DNA of 64,000 nucleotides from Bacteroidales bacterium (GTDB taxonomy: Bacteria > Bacteroidota > Bacteroidia > Bacteroidales > F082): assembly GCA_023229135.1 (NCBI GenBank), contig JALNZT010000017.1:1-64000 (forward strand), written 5' to 3'. Made by a program: the position numbers and the translations under genes. Positions 62,268 to 64,000 of the stretch are shown piece after piece. The notes beneath the pieces are model-generated. The model was not told where the DNA came from and made no database searches. It worked only from the letters and a program-made list of their open reading frames with translations. Numbering within the stretch: position 1 is the first letter of the stretch; the number at the start of each line of letters is the position of its first letter.

Positions 62268-63317
62268 ATGAAAGTCACAAAATTTGTCACGCTCGCGCTC
62301 TTTTTAGCAACTGCTGTTACGGCTTGCTCACCAGACAAAAGCAAATCTGAAAGCATTAAGGCAGAAAAAGAAGTCCGCACGGTAAGAACAATGCGCGTTG
62401 AAAATAAAGCTATAAACAGAACATTAAGCTATACAGCTACTCTTATTCCATTTGAAGAACTGAACTACGCACCTGCGCAACCAGGTCGTATCAACAAGAT
62501 TCATGTAGAAGTTGGCGATCAGGTGAAAAAAGGCCAAACGCTGGTCGAGATGGACCGCACACAACTCACCCAAGCCCTGCTACAGCTGGAAGATGCACGT
62601 ACCATGTATTCACGTATGGACACACTTCGCAAGCTAAACAGTATTTCGGAACAGCAGTACGATCAGGCCAAAACCGCCTACGACCTTGCCACTTCAAATG
62701 TTAAACATTTGCAGGAAAACACCACTCTGACAGCACCTTTTTCGGGTATCGTAACTGCCAAATATTATGAAGATGGTGAGATTTACTCCGGAGCACCTAA
62801 CCCGCAGACGGGCAAAGCCGCTATCATCACACTGATGCAAATAGAGCCAATGAAAGCCATGGTGTATATTTCTGAAAAATATTATCCAGATTTCAAAAAG
62901 GGTATGAAAGCTACGATCACTTCTGATATTTATCCAGACGAACAATTTGAGGGCTCAGTTTTCAAAGTTTATCCAACTATTGAGCAGAGCACCAGAACTT
63001 TCGTAACCGAAGTTAAAATTGCAAACCCCGATGAAAAACTGCGTCCAGGCATGTTTGTGCGTGTGGCTTTAGAACTCAAAACAGACAAAACTATCATGAT
63101 TCCTGCCATTGCCGTACTTAAACAGGAAGGAACAAACAACCGCTATATTTTCATTAACGAAAATAATGTAGCACGCCGTATCGACGTAACGATTGGAGAC
63201 CGGGTGAATGATAAAATTGAAGTTATCGCCGATGATTTTACGGTAGGTAAGGAATTAATTATTGCTGGCCAAGCCAAACTGATGGATAACGACCCCATAA
63301 CAGTTGCCCGCCAATAA
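62268..63317 (+). CDS. RND efflux periplasmic adaptor (HlyD/MFP family)
   Basis: This 349-residue protein has a lipoprotein signal peptide (lipobox VTACSP, about residues 17-22), a biotinyl-lipoyl-like domain (GRINKIHVEVGDQVKKGQTL, about 73-92), a short alpha-hairpin (LNSISEQQYDQAKTAYDLA), a beta-barrel (KATITSDIYPDEQFEGSVFK) and a membrane-proximal domain. It bridges the RND pump and the TolC-like channel. The start lies 13 bases after the tolC stop, and the RND gene follows 35 bases later. Confidence 0.95.
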   Translation: MKVTKFVTLALFLATAVTACSPDKSKSESIKAEKEVRTVRTMRVENKAINRTLSYTATLIPFEELNYAPAQPGRINKIHVEVGDQVKKGQTLVEMDRTQLTQALLQLEDARTMYSRMDTLRKLNSISEQQYDQAKTAYDLATSNVKHLQENTTLTAPFSGIVTAKYYEDGEIYSGAPNPQTGKAAIITLMQIEPMKAMVYISEKYYPDFKKGMKATITSDIYPDEQFEGSVFKVYPTIEQSTRTFVTEVKIANPDEKLRPGMFVRVALELKTDKTIMIPAIAVLKQEGTNNRYIFINENNVARRIDVTIGDRVNDKIEVIADDFTVGKELIIAGQAKLMDNDPITVARQ

Positions 63318-63352
63318 ACTCTGAATTAACCTAACATTTTAAGACTAAGACT

Positions 63353-64000
63353 ATGAGTATATATGGCAGTGCAGTAAAAAAGCCTATCACTACTATGATG
63401 GTTTTCATAGCAGTAATTGTTTTTGGCCTCTATTCGCTTTTCCAACTTCCCGTTGACTTATATCCCGAGATTGAGTTTCCGGCCATCACCGTAATCACAG
63501 CCTATCCGGGTGCGAGCGCTAATGATATTGAAATAAATATCACTCAACCCATTGAGGATGCGGTAAATACGGTGGATGACTTGAAGGAAATCACTTCGGT
63601 TTCGCGTGACAATATTTCCATGGTTACCATGGAGTTTGAGTACGAAACCGACCTGAGTGAAGCAGCTAATAATGTACGCGACGCACTCGAAATAGCTAAG
63701 AATCAGATACCTGATGAAGCGGAAGATCCTATGATTTTCAAGTTTAATATCAGCATGTTTCCCATTCAGATGTTTGCCATCACAGCAGAGGCAAGTTATG
63801 AGGGATTGGAAAAAATGCTGGAAGAAAAGATCATCAACCCCTTGAACCGTGTTGATGGCATCGGTTCGATTCGGTTAATTGGAGCGCCTACGCGCGAAGT
63901 AGCCGTTGAGCTAGATCCACGAAGGCTGGAAGCTTATAATATGACTATTGAGCAAATAGGTGGTATTCTGGCTGCTGAAAACCGCAATACCCCAACAGGA
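63353..64000 (+). CDS. RND efflux permease (AcrB/MdtB-like), 3' end outside the window
   Basis: The frame is open from the ATG at 63353 (MSIYGSAVKKPITTMMVF) to the window end, giving 216 residues of an expected 1000 or more. It has the first transmembrane helix (FIAVIVFGLYSLFQLPVDLY), then the RND pore domain with PGASANDIEINITQPIEDAV, DLSEAANNVRDALEIAKNQI and REVAVELDPRRLEAYNMT. It uses the proton gradient to expel hydrophobic compounds; specificity is unknown. It is the third gene of the efflux operon. Confidence 0.95.
   Translation, partial: MSIYGSAVKKPITTMMVFIAVIVFGLYSLFQLPVDLYPEIEFPAITVITAYPGASANDIEINITQPIEDAVNTVDDLKEITSVSRDNISMVTMEFEYETDLSEAANNVRDALEIAKNQIPDEAEDPMIFKFNISMFPIQMFAITAEASYEGLEKMLEEKIINPLNRVDGIGSIRLIGAPTREVAVELDPRRLEAYNMTIEQIGGILAAENRNTPTG

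Overview
The window reads as a Bacteroidota chromosome segment, probably an anaerobic or facultative environmental member. The evidence is a SusC/SusD pair, a hybrid two-component regulator, several type IX secretion (T9SS) C-terminal sorting domains, Bacteroidota-type promoters (TTG plus TAnnTTTG) and an absence of Shine-Dalgarno sites. It carries many laterally mobile features. No rRNA, tRNA or CRISPR array was seen.

Left edge (1-1513): two pieces of an alphaproteobacterial-looking glmM gene, split by a complete IS3-family element (128-1382) with a 3-bp target duplication. The second piece runs in frame into a Bacteroidota helicase gene. This junction is either an assembly chimera or a very odd transfer.

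Defence-type island (about 1514-18500): nine same-strand genes with gaps of 0-20 bp or short overlaps. They encode a SNF2-type helicase, a RhuM-like DNA-binding protein, a Doc/Fic enzyme, a type III restriction-modification Mod, a GxxExxY PD-(D/E)XK protein, a type III Res, a PHP-SMC-like (TrlF-type) ATPase, an unrecognised 155-residue protein and a Ser/Thr kinase, followed by a 62-residue ORF. The operon looks like one composite anti-phage or anti-plasmid system built round a type III R-M core, and it is the best candidate here for an undescribed system. It is followed by about 1.1 kb of nested inverted repeats resembling integron-cassette debris, a small conserved protein, a divergent 267-residue conserved protein and a staphylococcal-type nuclease.

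Polysaccharide utilisation locus (18757-38056): a hybrid two-component sensor faces an operon of a large T9SS-sorted protein of unrecognised fold family with a LamG domain, a GH130 enzyme, an MFS transporter, a lipoprotein paralogue of the first protein, SusC, SusD, a LamG surface lipoprotein and, after two hairpins, a GH13 enzyme. The substrate is uncertain; GH130 plus GH13 suggests a glycan or oligosaccharide with mannosyl and alpha-glucosyl linkages.

Housekeeping/redox block (38196-44350): hypE, thioredoxin, a zinc-ribbon protein, hypA, hypB, rex, carbamate kinase and an exported superoxide dismutase. Near-consensus Rex operators lie in front of rex and of the carbamate kinase gene.

Surface/polymorphic-toxin block (44791-59537, minus strand): a duplicated module of lipoprotein, T9SS protein and YadA-head-like fibre protein, then an outer-membrane barrel protein, a T9SS lipase-like protein, a 5'-truncated RHS protein with a type-23 toxin tip, and a candidate immunity lipoprotein. 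A 36-bp relic of a third lipoprotein gene lies upstream.

Right edge (60358-64000): a MarR/GbsR-like regulator with a clear promoter and palindromic operator drives a TolC-HlyD-RND efflux operon that runs off the window. REP-like palindromes (GTCAGG..GCGACT / AGTCGC..CCTGAC) occur in at least three intergenic places.
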